Shown here piece by piece: positions 1 through 11,834 of a DNA stretch of 64,000 nucleotides. The notes below the pieces were generated by a model that saw only the letters and a list, made by a program, of their open reading frames with translations, was not told the DNA's origin and did not search any database. Position 1 is the first letter of the stretch. Each line of letters starts with the position of its first letter. Made by a program: the position numbers and the translations under genes. Origin of the DNA: Proales similis (Eukaryota > Rotifera > Eurotatoria > Ploima > Proalidae); assembly GCA_019059635.1 (NCBI GenBank), contig JAGVRJ010000004.1, positions 1,922,001 to 1,986,000 of the forward strand, written 5' to 3'.

Positions 1-180
1 CATTTCGCACAAATATTGACTTTACCAAGACCATACCAAATGTCTGATAGAACCTCCTGTTTCTGGCGAGAGTTAAATTATCTGAAGACTGCCAAGGCGC
101 AATCTGCTTAAAAGTATAGTTTGGGGTTGAAATCTGTCAAATACGACAACTTCTGGTCAGGCGAAAAAGACACGTTTTTT
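1..180 (+). promoter_or_regulatory. Upstream promoter module type 1 of LRR-1
   Basis: Positions 1-48 hold an element (catttcgcacaaatattgac and on to tgtctg) that recurs, in the orientation of the gene, upstream of LRR-2, LRR-9 and LRR-11. It is followed by an aatctgtcaaat block near 130-142 (aatctggcaaat type in the others) and by a CACGTT core at 172-177 preceded by a short A-run. The spacing between the distal element and the CACGTT core is about 125-140 nt here and at LRR-9 and LRR-11. Conservation in order and spacing suggests a shared promoter; the binding factor is unknown. Confidence 0.5.
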
Positions 181-395
181 TTTTATTCACCTCGTTTAGC
201 TTATGCACTAATTGATGGCAAATAAAACGATGCCGAAAAGTGGTTGCTTTAAAACACCCGACCTCTGCCGAAGCTATTTAAATTCAGCTTATATTCAAGA
301 AGATTAAGAGACTAAAAAACAGTGCTTGCGTTAAATCACGGCTGAATGGGAATTCGGTTATAACTGAAGATCATCACGATACAAGAGAACAGAAA

Positions 396-2378
396 ATGAA
401 GCTCGCATTGATCATAATTGCTTTATTAGGCAGGCTTTTGGCAATTGACTGGCTTGCCTGCAAAGGTGCTTCGAATTTAAGATTAGATAAGCGCGTCAAT
501 CTGCATCTTCAAGGAATCGAAATCTTGTGTGATAGCCTCAGCTCGCTTATCATAGAAGAATCTGCACTTCGAAATATTGAACCGATATGCAAACTTGACA
601 ATTTGACCAAATTAGATCTTTCAGACAACCTCGTTGAATCTTTTAGCTGTCTGGGTGATCTCAAGCAGATGAAAGAAGCAAATCTGCAATCGAACCGTCT
701 CGGAATGCGGTCATTCGAAATAAAAATTCCGGATTGGCCATATCTCACTTACTTGAATTTGAATGACAACCAATTGCAGAGATTTGAATTCACCAGCGAG
801 TTGCATAACTTGACACATCTGAGCGTATCGAACAATAGACTTGAAAATTTTGAGCTTGGCACAACCGCATTGCCTTCGCTTGTAAAGCTCTATCTTGATG
901 GAAACAAGTTGAAGCAACTCGGCCATATTTGCCGGCTCCGATCTCTTCAAGTGATTCATACCAGATTCAATTCAATCCAAGACTTTTCGTGCCTTTCAAA
1001 AATGGCCTCATTGGAAGATGTCAAAATTGGTGGCAATCCAGTTAAAACTGAAAATTTGACAATACGCAACTCACCGATCAGAGTGGAAGTGGATGAAAGT
1101 GAACTCAGTTCTATCGAGTGGCTTAAAAAAAATCATAGAATTGAAGTTCTTAAACTAAGCAGAAATCAAATAAAAAATGTTTCAACCCTGAATTATCTTG
1201 TTCAACTCAAAGTTCTTCAATTGGATTTCAATCAAATAAGAATATTGGACCCATTGAACTCGCTAACCAGTTTGCAATCAGTCGACTTGGACCACAACAG
1301 AATTGAGCGAATCGATTGGACGATTGATTTACCTCAACTGAATAAACTTGACCTATCATTCAATCTGCTTGATTCAGTGCCGAAATTCGCAGGCATGCCA
1401 CAACTTAATTGGCTTTTACTACAAGGAAATCGAATTCGGATTCTGCATCTGGAAACCAGGTTGCCATCACTCCTAAATGCCAATTTCAAAAACAACAACA
1501 TAAGCCGCATCTCTGACCTGAGTGGGGCCACTTCTCTAAGGTATTTGTCGCTCAGTGAAAATCATATTAAAGAAATCAGTGAGTTGTCTCGACTTGAAAA
1601 CCTGGCCACCCTTGAAATATCTTACAATCAGATCGAGAGTCTTGAACCTCTCGGAGATCTCAATATTGCATTTGTTTTTTCAAGCCACAATCGAATAAGA
1701 TCAATGAACGGTGTGTGGCATTCAGAAAGCTTAATGCAGCTTTTGCTAGATTTCAATCAGATCGAGTCCGTTTCGAACTGCATGCAGGGTATGGAGAGCA
1801 TTTTGGCTCTGAATCTGTCAAATAATCGATTGCGAACCATTAAATTCTGGCCGGAAAATGTTTACCTTAGCAATATAGAAATAAATTCAAACGAGCTGCA
1901 TAGAATCGAAGGACTGCAGCATCTTGAAGGCCTGGTGCAACTTCAGGTTGCCAACAACAAGCTTTCGCATCTGCCTGGAATTCACCATTTGACAGAAATG
2001 AAAAAACTGGACGTCAGTGACAATAATCTTTGCGATTCGTCCATTTTCAATCAAATGACCAAACTCGAGGAATTGAAATTAAGCAACAATCCGTTCTCTT
2101 TAGACCGTCCTCTTGGCAATCTGGTTCGACTGAAGCGTCTTGGTTTGAGTCCGAGTCAGCTTTTGACCAATTCGTGGTCCGTCTTGCCACCTTTGGAGAC
2201 GCGAATCGTCAAGGGTTACAAAGGCATTCTCTTCTATCGGTCCCTTTTCATCGAGATTGAGAATCACGATGCGCCCTGTTCGTCGGTAATTGACATGTTG
2301 CCTCGAGGCTACAGCGTCAATTTGATGAGCGAGTCTCAGTTTGTGCAGACTGTCGACCGATGTCCCCTCACTCTCTAG
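396..2378 (+). CDS. LRR-1: secreted leucine-rich-repeat protein, 660 aa
   Basis: Single-exon gene. The start gives a signal peptide (residues 1-17, MKLALIIIALLGRLLA) and a mature N terminus beginning IDW, as in most paralogues here. Residues about 40-590 are consecutive 22-residue LRRs of the LxxLxxLxLxxNxIxxI type, with several N-glycosylation sequons. Two non-repeat islands are conserved in the family: NRLGMRxxE...PDWP near residue 110 and DWTIDLP near residue 310. The C-terminal 60 residues carry FYRSLFIEI, a Cys-Ser pair, INLM/VNLM-like and a final DRCPLTL. There is no transmembrane segment or GPI signal, so the product is probably extracellular. It is the only + strand LRR gene in the left part and lies head-to-tail with the polycystin gene. 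The ligand is unknown. Confidence 0.9.
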   Translation: MKLALIIIALLGRLLAIDWLACKGASNLRLDKRVNLHLQGIEILCDSLSSLIIEESALRNIEPICKLDNLTKLDLSDNLVESFSCLGDLKQMKEANLQSNRLGMRSFEIKIPDWPYLTYLNLNDNQLQRFEFTSELHNLTHLSVSNNRLENFELGTTALPSLVKLYLDGNKLKQLGHICRLRSLQVIHTRFNSIQDFSCLSKMASLEDVKIGGNPVKTENLTIRNSPIRVEVDESELSSIEWLKKNHRIEVLKLSRNQIKNVSTLNYLVQLKVLQLDFNQIRILDPLNSLTSLQSVDLDHNRIERIDWTIDLPQLNKLDLSFNLLDSVPKFAGMPQLNWLLLQGNRIRILHLETRLPSLLNANFKNNNISRISDLSGATSLRYLSLSENHIKEISELSRLENLATLEISYNQIESLEPLGDLNIAFVFSSHNRIRSMNGVWHSESLMQLLLDFNQIESVSNCMQGMESILALNLSNNRLRTIKFWPENVYLSNIEINSNELHRIEGLQHLEGLVQLQVANNKLSHLPGIHHLTEMKKLDVSDNNLCDSSIFNQMTKLEELKLSNNPFSLDRPLGNLVRLKRLGLSPSQLLTNSWSVLPPLETRIVKGYKGILFYRSLFIEIENHDAPCSSVIDMLPRGYSVNLMSESQFVQTVDRCPLTL

Positions 2379-2852
2379 TTTCACTTTAAATGTATTTCTA
2401 GTGGATAAAGGCCTTTGACCATCATCAAATCAAAAGTCATCCTCTTTTGTTTATTTTTTGCTTCAATCTTTTTTCGTGACCAGTCTCCGCATTTTGATTA
2501 CCATCAGTATTCAAGATACCACATTCAACCAATCAAATGCTTTTTTACTAGTTCGAAAAAAAAAATTCTATTGTTATGTGGCAGAATGTGTGAAATATTG
2601 ATTTGGCCGGGTACCATGACGTAAAGGTTGTGATCGATTTAATGAACAGCCGATCCATACGACTTAGAGCTAAAGCGATGGCTCAAGCGATTGAGGAATG
2701 AATCGCTGTGTGTCAACAGCATCATTTAAGAATTGATTCGGTTATTTGGGCCGCGAGGCCACTTGGCTAATTAATCGCAGTAGCAAAGCGAGAAATAAAA
2801 CTAGCGCAAAGTTAGCTATAAAACCTGTCTGGCGTTGCAGTTAGTCGGCAAA
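2379..2852. promoter_or_regulatory. Intergenic region with TATA-like box before the polycystin gene
   Basis: This 474-bp gap separates LRR-1 from the polycystin gene. The only clear signal is TATAAAA at 2817-2823, 30 nt from its end to the ATG at 2853, which implies a very short 5' UTR. An A-run lies near 2557. I see no further gene. Confidence 0.5.
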
Positions 2853-5800
2853 ATGTTTTTTTCAATTTCAGGAGTAAAACTTCTAGTCTGCTTGCTCTGG
2901 CTGGGCTGGGGCTTAGTCCTTGTCAATTCACACAGTGAGTTAAACATCAAAAGCACTCAGTGAGCTCTGTTTGACTCTGGGTGCCTTAAGCGTTTACATC
3001 GCTCGGCTGCCATGCAGTTGACGACGGCTATCTGGCCGAATCGATTGTGAGTGATGGACAGAAATGGCAGTACTTGGACTCGCATGAGAAATGTGTTGAT
3101 CTTTGCGCAATTTACCAGTCGGCTTATGCGTTTCTCTTCTTCGGGTAAGTCTTAATCATTGGCCAACAAAATAAAGCTTGAAGAGCGTGCTAATTTGGCA
3201 ATCAGATACCGTTGTGCTTGTTTTGGGTCAATCACAGACGTTCCAGCGGATCTGATTCCACCGCAGTTTTGCAGCCAGCTTTGCCACAGCAACCCATCGC
3301 AAACATGTGGCGGCCCCCATCTACAGCCGAAAAATGTCTTCGATGGTAAATCTTAAGTTTTCGGTGTCTGCAAGCAGTTGGGTTTGAATTAAATCTACAA
3401 GTCGGAACTGGCGCCAATCTGGGATGTATGCTCTCGTCGGCGTCGGAAGCAGCAGCAACAACAACAACGAGTGATGCGACAGTCTCGGTCAGCTCGTGCA
3501 CAAGCATTTGCCAGTCTTCAGCGTATCAATACGCAATGCTTTCGTCGGGCAAGTCAGTTGAACCCAACAATTCTCAATTTCCTCTTCTTATCCTGTTCAA
3601 AGTAAATGTGAATGTGCGAGCTCGATCGGCACAGCAATAGCTCATCCAAATTTGTCGCGATGCAATCTGACCTGCGCTGGCGATCCGTCTGAACTGTGTG
3701 GCGGAAAAGTCGTCAGAGTCGGAAATCTTTTGCAAGTTAGCTGTAAGTAGAGAAGCAAATCAATTGCACGAGGTCACGAGTTGATCATTCGGGTTTGAAG
3801 ATTCATCAACACCTGCAGCGCCTTATCAAGCCATCGCTTATGATCAGTGCACCCACTCGGCCGAGTCGGAATTTATGAGATTTTCTATCCGAGGCGTTGA
3901 CCAATTAACCAAGTGCAGCTTTGCCTGCGGCCACATTGGTGTGAAATACTCGCTGCTGTTTGACGGGTAAGCATTCTGATTGCAGCAAGCAACCTTTCAA
4001 ACGCCAGCAGGCAAAAATTATTCAAGCGAATGCGAATGCTACGAAGCTTTTCTGATCAACCAAAACTCAACGCAATGTAGCAATCCAGCACAAGCCAGCT
4101 ACATCGATGGTAGGCAATGCTTGAGTGAAATGTTCTCCATTTCAAACATATTCCCTCGAACGCGATTTGAAATTTGAAGTTGGCGATGTTTACATTGATT
4201 GTGCAGAGAAATCGCTGGTCGCAAGAAACACAGAATGCTTCGTGCGTCCGAGAACAGTCGGAAAAGCGTTTGAATTGGAGATTTACGATCAGAATGGCCT
4301 GTTGGCAACCACAGAAAATTTCAATCAAATTCATCAGATCGAATGGATTTTCAGCCTGCCTGGCTACTATAACATGAGCGTTTGGTCGGAGGGCTCATTT
4401 ATCTACCTCGCTTATATTGAGCTGTTGATTGAGCCTGGTAATGCCTATTAACTTTCGAAAAGGAAAACATAAATAAAAACAAATTTCCATCAAAAAGACG
4501 AAATCGCGATCGAAATACATGCGCCGACGAACGTGTCAACCCAAGTCATTTGCCTCATCCGAATTGCAACTAAAACTATTTCTCAGCGCTTTTTGATATT
4601 CGTCGAATTCGGTGACGGTTTCACTCAAGCTTACGAGTCGATCGACAGTGTGTTGGAAGTGAACAAGGCCTTTGTGCTTCCCGGCACCTATGTGATCCGA
4701 GTGAAGCATCCGCTGAGAGACGAGGAGGTCAACCACACTGTGACGGTGACTGGGCCGCCTGCTTGTGCTCCGCCTGATGTCAACATCCGGGCGAAACAGA
4801 ATCTGAGTTTTGCGGCCTCATTTGATAGATCTGACTGGCTGGCCTTGAGCGGGCTCGTCTTGTTTCAGTGTGCAATGCCTTTTAGCCACACAAAACTGTG
4901 GAGGATGTGGCTAGTGGATGCGACATCAGGCAACAGGCAGATGGAACTAAGCCTCACAGATTTCTCGTCCTCTTTGACATCGGAGCTAGTCCTGCCGCCT
5001 AACTCACTCGCATATGGAACTTATGAGTTGATGTTCTCTGTGGAGATCACTTACACTGAAGGAGGAATGAACAACACAGAGAGAAGAGAAGCCAATGCTT
5101 TCATCAAAGTTGTGCCCTCTGACTTTTTCGTCTCCGCTTTTCCGCAGGGGACGATGCAGATTAAAATCGGAAACGCACAGTCACTCGAGTTGAATCCAGG
5201 CCTCTATTCTGTCGATCCGGATGGACTGGTCAATCCTTCAAGTCTCAACTATTCTTTCTTCTGTCAAGTTGGAACCTCTGACTTGACTGGATTAGACATC
5301 AATCTGACCTTGAGCAGCGTGATTTTGGCTTCGAATGTTTATCATGTTCCTGGTCCTCTCGGCGAACAGTGTTTCACAGCAGCAGATGTCGAAGAGCAGA
5401 GCAGCAGCCATCTGGTGATCAAGGCGGGCGCCTTGCAGAGCAATCGGTTCTATCGGTTCACGCTTGTGACTGTGCATGAGGGAAGAGAGTTCGAGCAAGA
5501 GGTGCAGGCTCATGTTCAGTCAGCCTCACAAGTGCCCCTTGTGTCGATCAGCTGCCGCTTCAATCGAACTTGTCACCAAAGAAAGTCCTTCCAGATCATC
5601 AATCCGACTTCGTCACTCGCCTTGGACACCGCATGTGTGAGTGGGTGTGATCCTGGAAATGAAGTATTCGACTTGAGAGTCTACAAAGGCGATGGCGGCT
5701 GGGACAGTATCACATGGACTCAAATAGCCGATCACGAGTTGTACGTGAGTGGACCCAACAGCACCGAGCCAGTGATAGGTCAAACCCTTTTCGATGACTT

Positions 5801-8800
5801 TCCTGAGGTCCAATACTGGAAAGTGAGTGCCTCAGTTGCTCTAAGAGATGGCTCGGTAGGCGAGTCATCGATGGTCTTCAAAGTGAATCAGCCACCGGTT
5901 GGAGGAAACTGTTCGTTAGAGCCATCTGAAGGCGTTGAACTCAGCACCTTGTTTGCGATCAGATGCCTTGGCTGGAGAGACGAGGATGGCCGTGTGGCCA
6001 AGTTCGAGTATCTGTTCAGCTACGAAGGCAAGAAGCATCCGACCACGTTGAACTACAATCCGTCGGGGATGATCGTTACCCAGCTGCCTTCTGGTCCTGC
6101 CAGTGATGGCCACAGGGTCGCGTTCTTTGTGAGAGTGTTCGACGATCTGGGCGCAAGCGTGCTCTACGAGCTTGCCGACAAGGTTCAAGTTTTGCCGGAT
6201 TCCTCAGGCATCAGGGCAGCGATGGAGGACGCGATTCTGTCCGGCAACATGGCGGATCCGGCTGTGGCGACACTTGGTTCTGGGCAACTGCAAGAGACAT
6301 CCCAAGTCATCAATGCTCTGGTTCAGCCGCTTAATCAGCATGCAGCTGCAGATTCAAATGTAAACTAACTGCCTGCAAGTGTGGTTTGTTCGAGAGGTTT
6401 CTGTAATTACTTTGATTAGGAGTTGTCACGAAGAAAAGAAATTCGCTCGGCTTTGCTCTCTTCTCTGGAACTGCAGACGGCTTCAACGACGAGCAGTGTA
6501 AAGCTATTGGCATCGATATTGTACGATCTGGCCTGCCAAGTAGAGGAGCACACGTCCAGCTTTTCGGTAATCTTCCGCCCGATGCATTCTCTTCAATTTT
6601 AAGCGATAAATTCAAATTAAAGCTGGCAATCATCGACCGGGCTAACTCGATCATAGAAAACTTAACAAAGCTGGACATGCAGCTTACTCATGAAGATGCA
6701 AATGCCGTCTTTGAGCCTCTTTTAGCGGCGATCGCAATCAGTTTTGCCGTAATTCTCGCTTTTAGAAATCAAAACGCATCGCTTCTTATTCATTTTTTCC
6801 TTAATCAAAGAGTATCAGCGGCGGCCTGCAAGGAAGGACAAATTTCAATCAGAATCTTCAGGGTAACAGACGTTGAATATTTGCTTTAGATTTCGCTCGT
6901 TTTAATCAACTTGATTGCATTTTGTGCAGTCGGAGACGTTGAGCTTGTGAGTGGCCTTTAACTTGACTAAAACGCGTCAATTCTAAACTAATTGAAATGG
7001 CGAAAAGCTTAAAGAGAAAATCATCGCCTCTGACCGGCATGAAGGCGTTCTGGACCGAGTTCTCATAAAACGACTGGCAATCGGTGAAGAGTGCTCTTTT
7101 GAAAACGATCTCTGGACACTAAAGTACGAAAAGAAATGGCTGAGCAGTTTGTCTAACAAAGTGGTTGTGAACGACTCTTACATGGTTGTAAACGATCATG
7201 GCCAGATGTTGATTGACTCGGGAGAACCAGGCAAAGAAGTACAGCTGGTGAGAAAGGCCAAAAGACGGCTCATCCCTTTGGCCGGATTCGACCCGCTCAC
7301 TCCGACTGACGTGAGCAGCTCGACTAGTCTGGCCGTGGAGTATTACATGCCTGGCGGCAGGAGGTTGAATGTGAAAGACCAGAGTTCACCACTCGAAATT
7401 TGGTTGCCTCGTGCCGATTTTAGCGCCGATTTCTCAGTTCTAAATGCGACCGACATGTATCTTTCCTCAAAAGGCTTCCTCTTGCTTTCATTTCCCGTCA
7501 ATTTGCCCGATACTTCGATTCTAATCCAACTCAAGGCGAATTCAAGCCGCGGCTATTTGTCATTGGTCAAATTGGGAGCCAAAGCGACCGTTGAGAGCCA
7601 TGACCTCTGGAGCATCTCGTGTCCTCAACAACCAATAATCGGCCAAGATGGTTCATTCAACCTTATTTCACTCAACAAGTCCAGGATCAGTGAATTCAGA
7701 GGCAAAGTTGGCCTTGCTATTCGTGAGCTCACAGGAAACGAGCTGAACACGTATTGTGGTGTTCTTGGCCAGTATCCAACAGCCATTCCTTCTGGAGCAG
7801 GTCCTTTATGGAGCGATTCTCTACTTCTTCGAATAATTGCCTCCGCTTGCTATTACATTGATCCGTCAGCGCCAATCTGGCTGTCCGATGGAGTAGTTGT
7901 CTCTGAATCGAGCTCGAACGGGACCCGGTGTTTGGCCTCGCATCTCACCGAGTTTGCCGGTGGCTTCGTTGTCCTTCCTCCCGACATCGAGTTTGAGGAG
8001 GCTTTCGCAAATGCCTCTTACGAGCAGAATCCGCTCATCTACTCGACAGTGATTGTTCTGGTCGTCCTCTTCTGCTTGCTCGCTGTCGTGTGCAGACTGG
8101 CAGACTTGCGAGACAAGAAGAAAGCCGGGCTGACGCTGATGCACAGACCTGGCGACATGTTCTTGTACGAAGTGATCCTGTTCACAGGCAATCGACTGTG
8201 GTCGGGAACCAAGTCCAGAGTGAGTGTGGTGCTGACCGGAGACTCATCTGACACGCCAGTCATTCAACTCAGAGACAAAGAGAGGCGCCTGTTCAATCGC
8301 GGATCTGTGGACTCATTCCTCATCTCATCGTTCCAGCCCTTGGGCAGCTTGCTCTATCTGCGCATCTGGCACGACGACTCGGGCAGAGGCAGCTCAGGGT
8401 CTTGGTATCTCAAGTACATTGTGGTCAATGACCTCCAGACGGGTGAGCAGTTTTACTTCATTTGCGAAGACTGGCTGGCGGTGGACAAGGGCGACGGACG
8501 CATAGACCGTCTGCTGCCTGTTTGTGGAGAAGAGCAGAAGCGCCAGTTCAAGTATCTGCTGAGCAAAGAGACCAAGCACAGTCTGAGCGACGGCCATCTC
8601 TGGTTCTCTCTCGTCGCCCGGCCAGTTCACAGCTCCTTCACTCGCCTTGATCGTCTGATCTGCTGCTTCGTGCTTCTCTGTCTGAGCATGCTTGTCAACA
8701 TTCTCTATTACGACGTGGACAGGACCAGCAATCCCAACGCCCTCAAGGTTGGCCCATTCACTCTCACTCCGGAGCAGATCAGCATCGGGGTCATTTCAAA

Positions 8801-11113
8801 TGCAATCGTGTTTGTGCCCTGCTTCATTCTGGTGCAGATCTTCCGGCGAAGCAGTCCTCGGCAAGTGAACGGACAGAAGAAGAAAGGCAGCAACTGGTTC
8901 TCGTGTCCCTCAGGCTCACTACGCTTTCCCTGGTGGTTCAAGATAATCGCTTACGTTCTTTCCTTCTGCACTGCAGTGGCCTGTCTCAGTCTGATCGTGA
9001 TCAGAGGCATCACATTCGGCGACGAGAAGGTCTCCAAGTGGCTCACGTCGCTGCTTTTCTCCATTCTCAGCTCTCTTCTGCTCACTCAGCCTCTGCAGCT
9101 GGCGCTCACTGCCGTTCTCTTTGTGGCCATATTCAGGTCGACTCGCGAAAAGAACCAAGTCGACAATCAAATATCAGTCGAGCTCATTAAGCGCGATCTG
9201 TCTCTTGTGTCCTATGACCTCGAGTCCCGTCTCGAGCTCAGGCGGGTGTTTGCAGAGAAAGAGCTTGAGAGCCATCGGCTAAGGAGAGAGCAAGAGAAAA
9301 GAATAAAGAAACTGTTGGTCCAACTGGCCATTCACGCAGTCTTCACTTGGATGTTGTTTGTGGTTTCCTATTCCACTCGTGACTCAAGGTCTTATCCCTA
9401 CCAAACACAGATAGCCAACCAGCTGGCGATCGGGGACTTTGACCAGGTTAGCTTAAAAAGTCATATTTGATGCATTTGCCTTTAAAGTTCAATCTTTCTC
9501 AAAGGCAACTACAACTGAAGATATCTGGCAATGGTTGAGCGAGACAGCAGTTTCAATCTTGTTTCCAGATAATGAGCCAACAGCCTCTGATTTGGTGAGT
9601 TATCGCATCGAATTTCCGACCCTTCGCCAAATCCGAGTAGAAGAAGGTAAATTCTTTTCATGATTTATCCTTTGTCTGCCATATCCAAACATTTGAGTTA
9701 AGGAGGCTGCCAAGTGCCAAACTTGTTTCATCAATCAATCAGCTTCTGCTTTCAGGAGTTGTCATTATCAAATGCCGAGAAGCGTCACTTTGGCATCGGT
9801 TGGAAAAGCCTTGACTCAACTTCTCCTGCAGGCCTAGAAGGTGTAGAACAGGCATTCAGATACACCAGTTCTGATGAAATAGACAGTCTGCCCTATGCTG
9901 GACTGTACACCAGCTACCCAGGAGGTGGATACGTCTTCAAGATGCGAGGCAATGCCTCAGAGATCGTGGCCAATCTCACTTCTCTGGAGCAGTCCGGCTG
10001 GATAGACAGGCGCACACGAGCCCTCTTCCTCGAGTTCGCCCTATTCAACCCCAACGCAGACCTGTTCATGCACGGACTGGTTCTGTTCGAGTTCTTGGCG
10101 ACGGGCACCGTCATTCCATCCGTCAGACTCCGTCCGATGAATCTGACCACGTTCGAGCATGGCGCCTCCTCCTTCATTCTGATCATCTCCATAATCTATC
10201 TCTTGTTCGTGTTTGTCAGCACCGTCATCGAGCTCGTCTCTATCGCCCGTCGAGGAGTCGAGTACTTGAAGCAGTTCTGGAGCTACGTGCAGCTCACAGT
10301 GATCGCCTTCTCCTGGACGGCCTTCGCCATGTATCTCTATCGTCTCTACGCCTACAAGCAAGTGGCCGCCAAGTTCAACAGGCGACAGTCCGAGTTCATC
10401 AACCTGCAGAAGCTCGCCTACTGGGACGAGATGCTGAGTCTGGCGTTCGGCATTGTGGCCGCCTTCGGCACATTGACCTTCCTGCGACTGCTCAGCTTCA
10501 ACTGGCGCATATCTCTGTTCGGTCTCACTCTGCGTCGCGGCTTGAGGCAGTTTCTCAATTTCTCCGTGCTCTTCTTCTTCGTCTGGTTCGGCTTTGTGCA
10601 GTTCATGCATTTGATCTATTGTGAGCGACTGGGCGTGTTTGCCACTCTGAGCAGATCGCTTCTCACCGGCATCGAGATTATTCTGGGCAAGTTCGAGGCC
10701 GACTCGCTCATGGCCGCCAGCTCGTTCTTCACTCCGATCGTCTTGGTCTCCTACAACGTCATGATCATATTCGTGGTGGTCAATCTGTTCGTCACCATCA
10801 TCACGGACATCTTCGCCGAGGTCAAGAGCCAAGAGGAAGCCAACAAGTTCGAGCTCTTGGATTTCATTCTCAACCGAGTGAGGAGCTATGTCGGACTTGG
10901 CTCCAAGCCCCAATCTGTCTTAAAATCGATTGATGATTCGGATGACGATCCGCTGTACAATCAGCTCGATGAGAAACTTGAACTGCTTTTAAGAAGAACT
11001 GAGGCCATCTTTTACCAGGTTTGTTTCTGCAGCGACTCGAGCTGTCGAACAAATAATTTATTCTTTTTTTCTGATTGCAGAGTCACGCTTTAATAAAGCA
11101 AATGGACCCTTAG
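2853..11113 (+). CDS. Polycystin-1-like receptor-channel, 17 exons, about 2428 aa
   Basis: My phase-consistent exon model: 2853-2934, 3018-3144, 3206-3345, 3378-3552, 3603-3742, 3819-3966, 4027-4109, 4180-4437, 4498-6359, 6420-6566, 6623-6748, 6811-6862, 6930-6946, 7008-9446, 9505-9646, 9703-11018, 11081-11113. Exon 1 is a signal peptide. Exons 2-7 encode three WSC-type carbohydrate-binding modules, each split before its CxC (the third is degenerate). Exons 8-9 encode a PKD-like fold and a clear PKD domain (FGDG...PGTYVIRV), then a long REJ-like ectodomain. Exon 14 holds a GPS motif (CLASHLTEF, near 7930), TM1, a PLAT domain (about 8155-8500) and TM2-TM6. Exons 15-16 give the polycystin extracellular TOP domain (RQIRV...VP) and TM7-TM11 with a pore-like segment. 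A short C-terminal coiled coil follows. There is no LRR at the N terminus, unlike vertebrate PKD1. Exons 14 and 16 are more GC-rich than the LRR genes. Small-exon borders are less certain than the large exons. Confidence 0.9.
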
Positions 11114-11428
11114 AAAACGCTTTACCTTCTTCTCATTTTGGCATGGTTTGAATACAATTGATCAAGATCGAGGTCTTCATAGATATTCGATTGGCCAAAT
11201 AACAATCCAATTTGATTTCCACATTCTACATATATAAAAAAAGTTCTATATGAAAACAAAGATTTTTTTTTGAATAAGATTAAATTTTGAATGATCAAGC
11301 AGATTTCTCCACAATTATCAGTTTGAAGAAAAGTCTAACTAAAGGAAAATTGGACATCGGGAGACAGACGTATTGAGGTTGGCGCTTTAATGCTAGTCAC
11401 CCACTAGAAATACAAGATAAAAGTGAAA
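11114..11428. other. Convergent 3' intergenic region
   Basis: This 315-bp AT-rich interval lies between the 3' ends of the polycystin gene (+) and LRR-2 (-). From 11369 rightward it is nearly identical to the 3' flank of LRR-4 (from 16281). I see no gene. Confidence 0.6.
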
Positions 11429-11834
11429 CTAGACAGTGAGTGGACATCGGTCGACAGTCTGCAAAAACTGAGACTCGCTCATCAAATTGATGCTGTAGCC
11501 TCGACGCAGCATCTCGATCACCATCGAACAAGGCGCGTTGTAGTCTTCTATTTCGATGAACAGTGATTTGTAGAAGAATATGCCTTGGTAGCCCTTGACC
11601 ACTCTCTTTTCCAATGCTGGCAAGTTGGTCCACGAATGGGCCAATAATTGTTCCGGACTTAAATGAAGACGCTTCAGTTCAACCAGATTGTCAAGAGGAC
11701 TGTCCAAAATGAACAGATTGTTGTCTAGTTTAAGTTCCTCGAGTTTAGTAAGACGATTGAAAATAGACGACTGGCTGAGATTGTTGCCACTGACGTCCAA
11801 AGTCTTCAGGCGAGTCAAAAGGTCTATTCCAGGT
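11369..11834. repeat. Tract shared with 16281-16746 (3' part of LRR-2 and LRR-4)
   Basis: The 3' flank and last ~130 codons of LRR-2 match those of LRR-4 at a constant offset of 4912 nt with only a few substitutions (for example ggacatcggtcg versus ggacaccgatcg). The rest of the two genes is much more diverged. The sharp change in identity points to gene conversion or a recombinant duplication rather than plain whole-gene divergence. Confidence 0.75.

Noticed and set aside
4533-6368. A separate gene starting at the internal ATG/GTG near 4533
   Set aside because: Splicing from exon 8 at 4437 to 4498 is in phase and completes the PKD domain, so this is polycystin exon 9, not an independent gene.
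10041-10913. 290-codon open frame on the minus strand, antisense to polycystin exon 16
   Set aside because: It is a shadow of GC-rich codons in the conserved channel domain; its composition (runs of E, D, Q, G) and lack of signals fit an antisense artefact.
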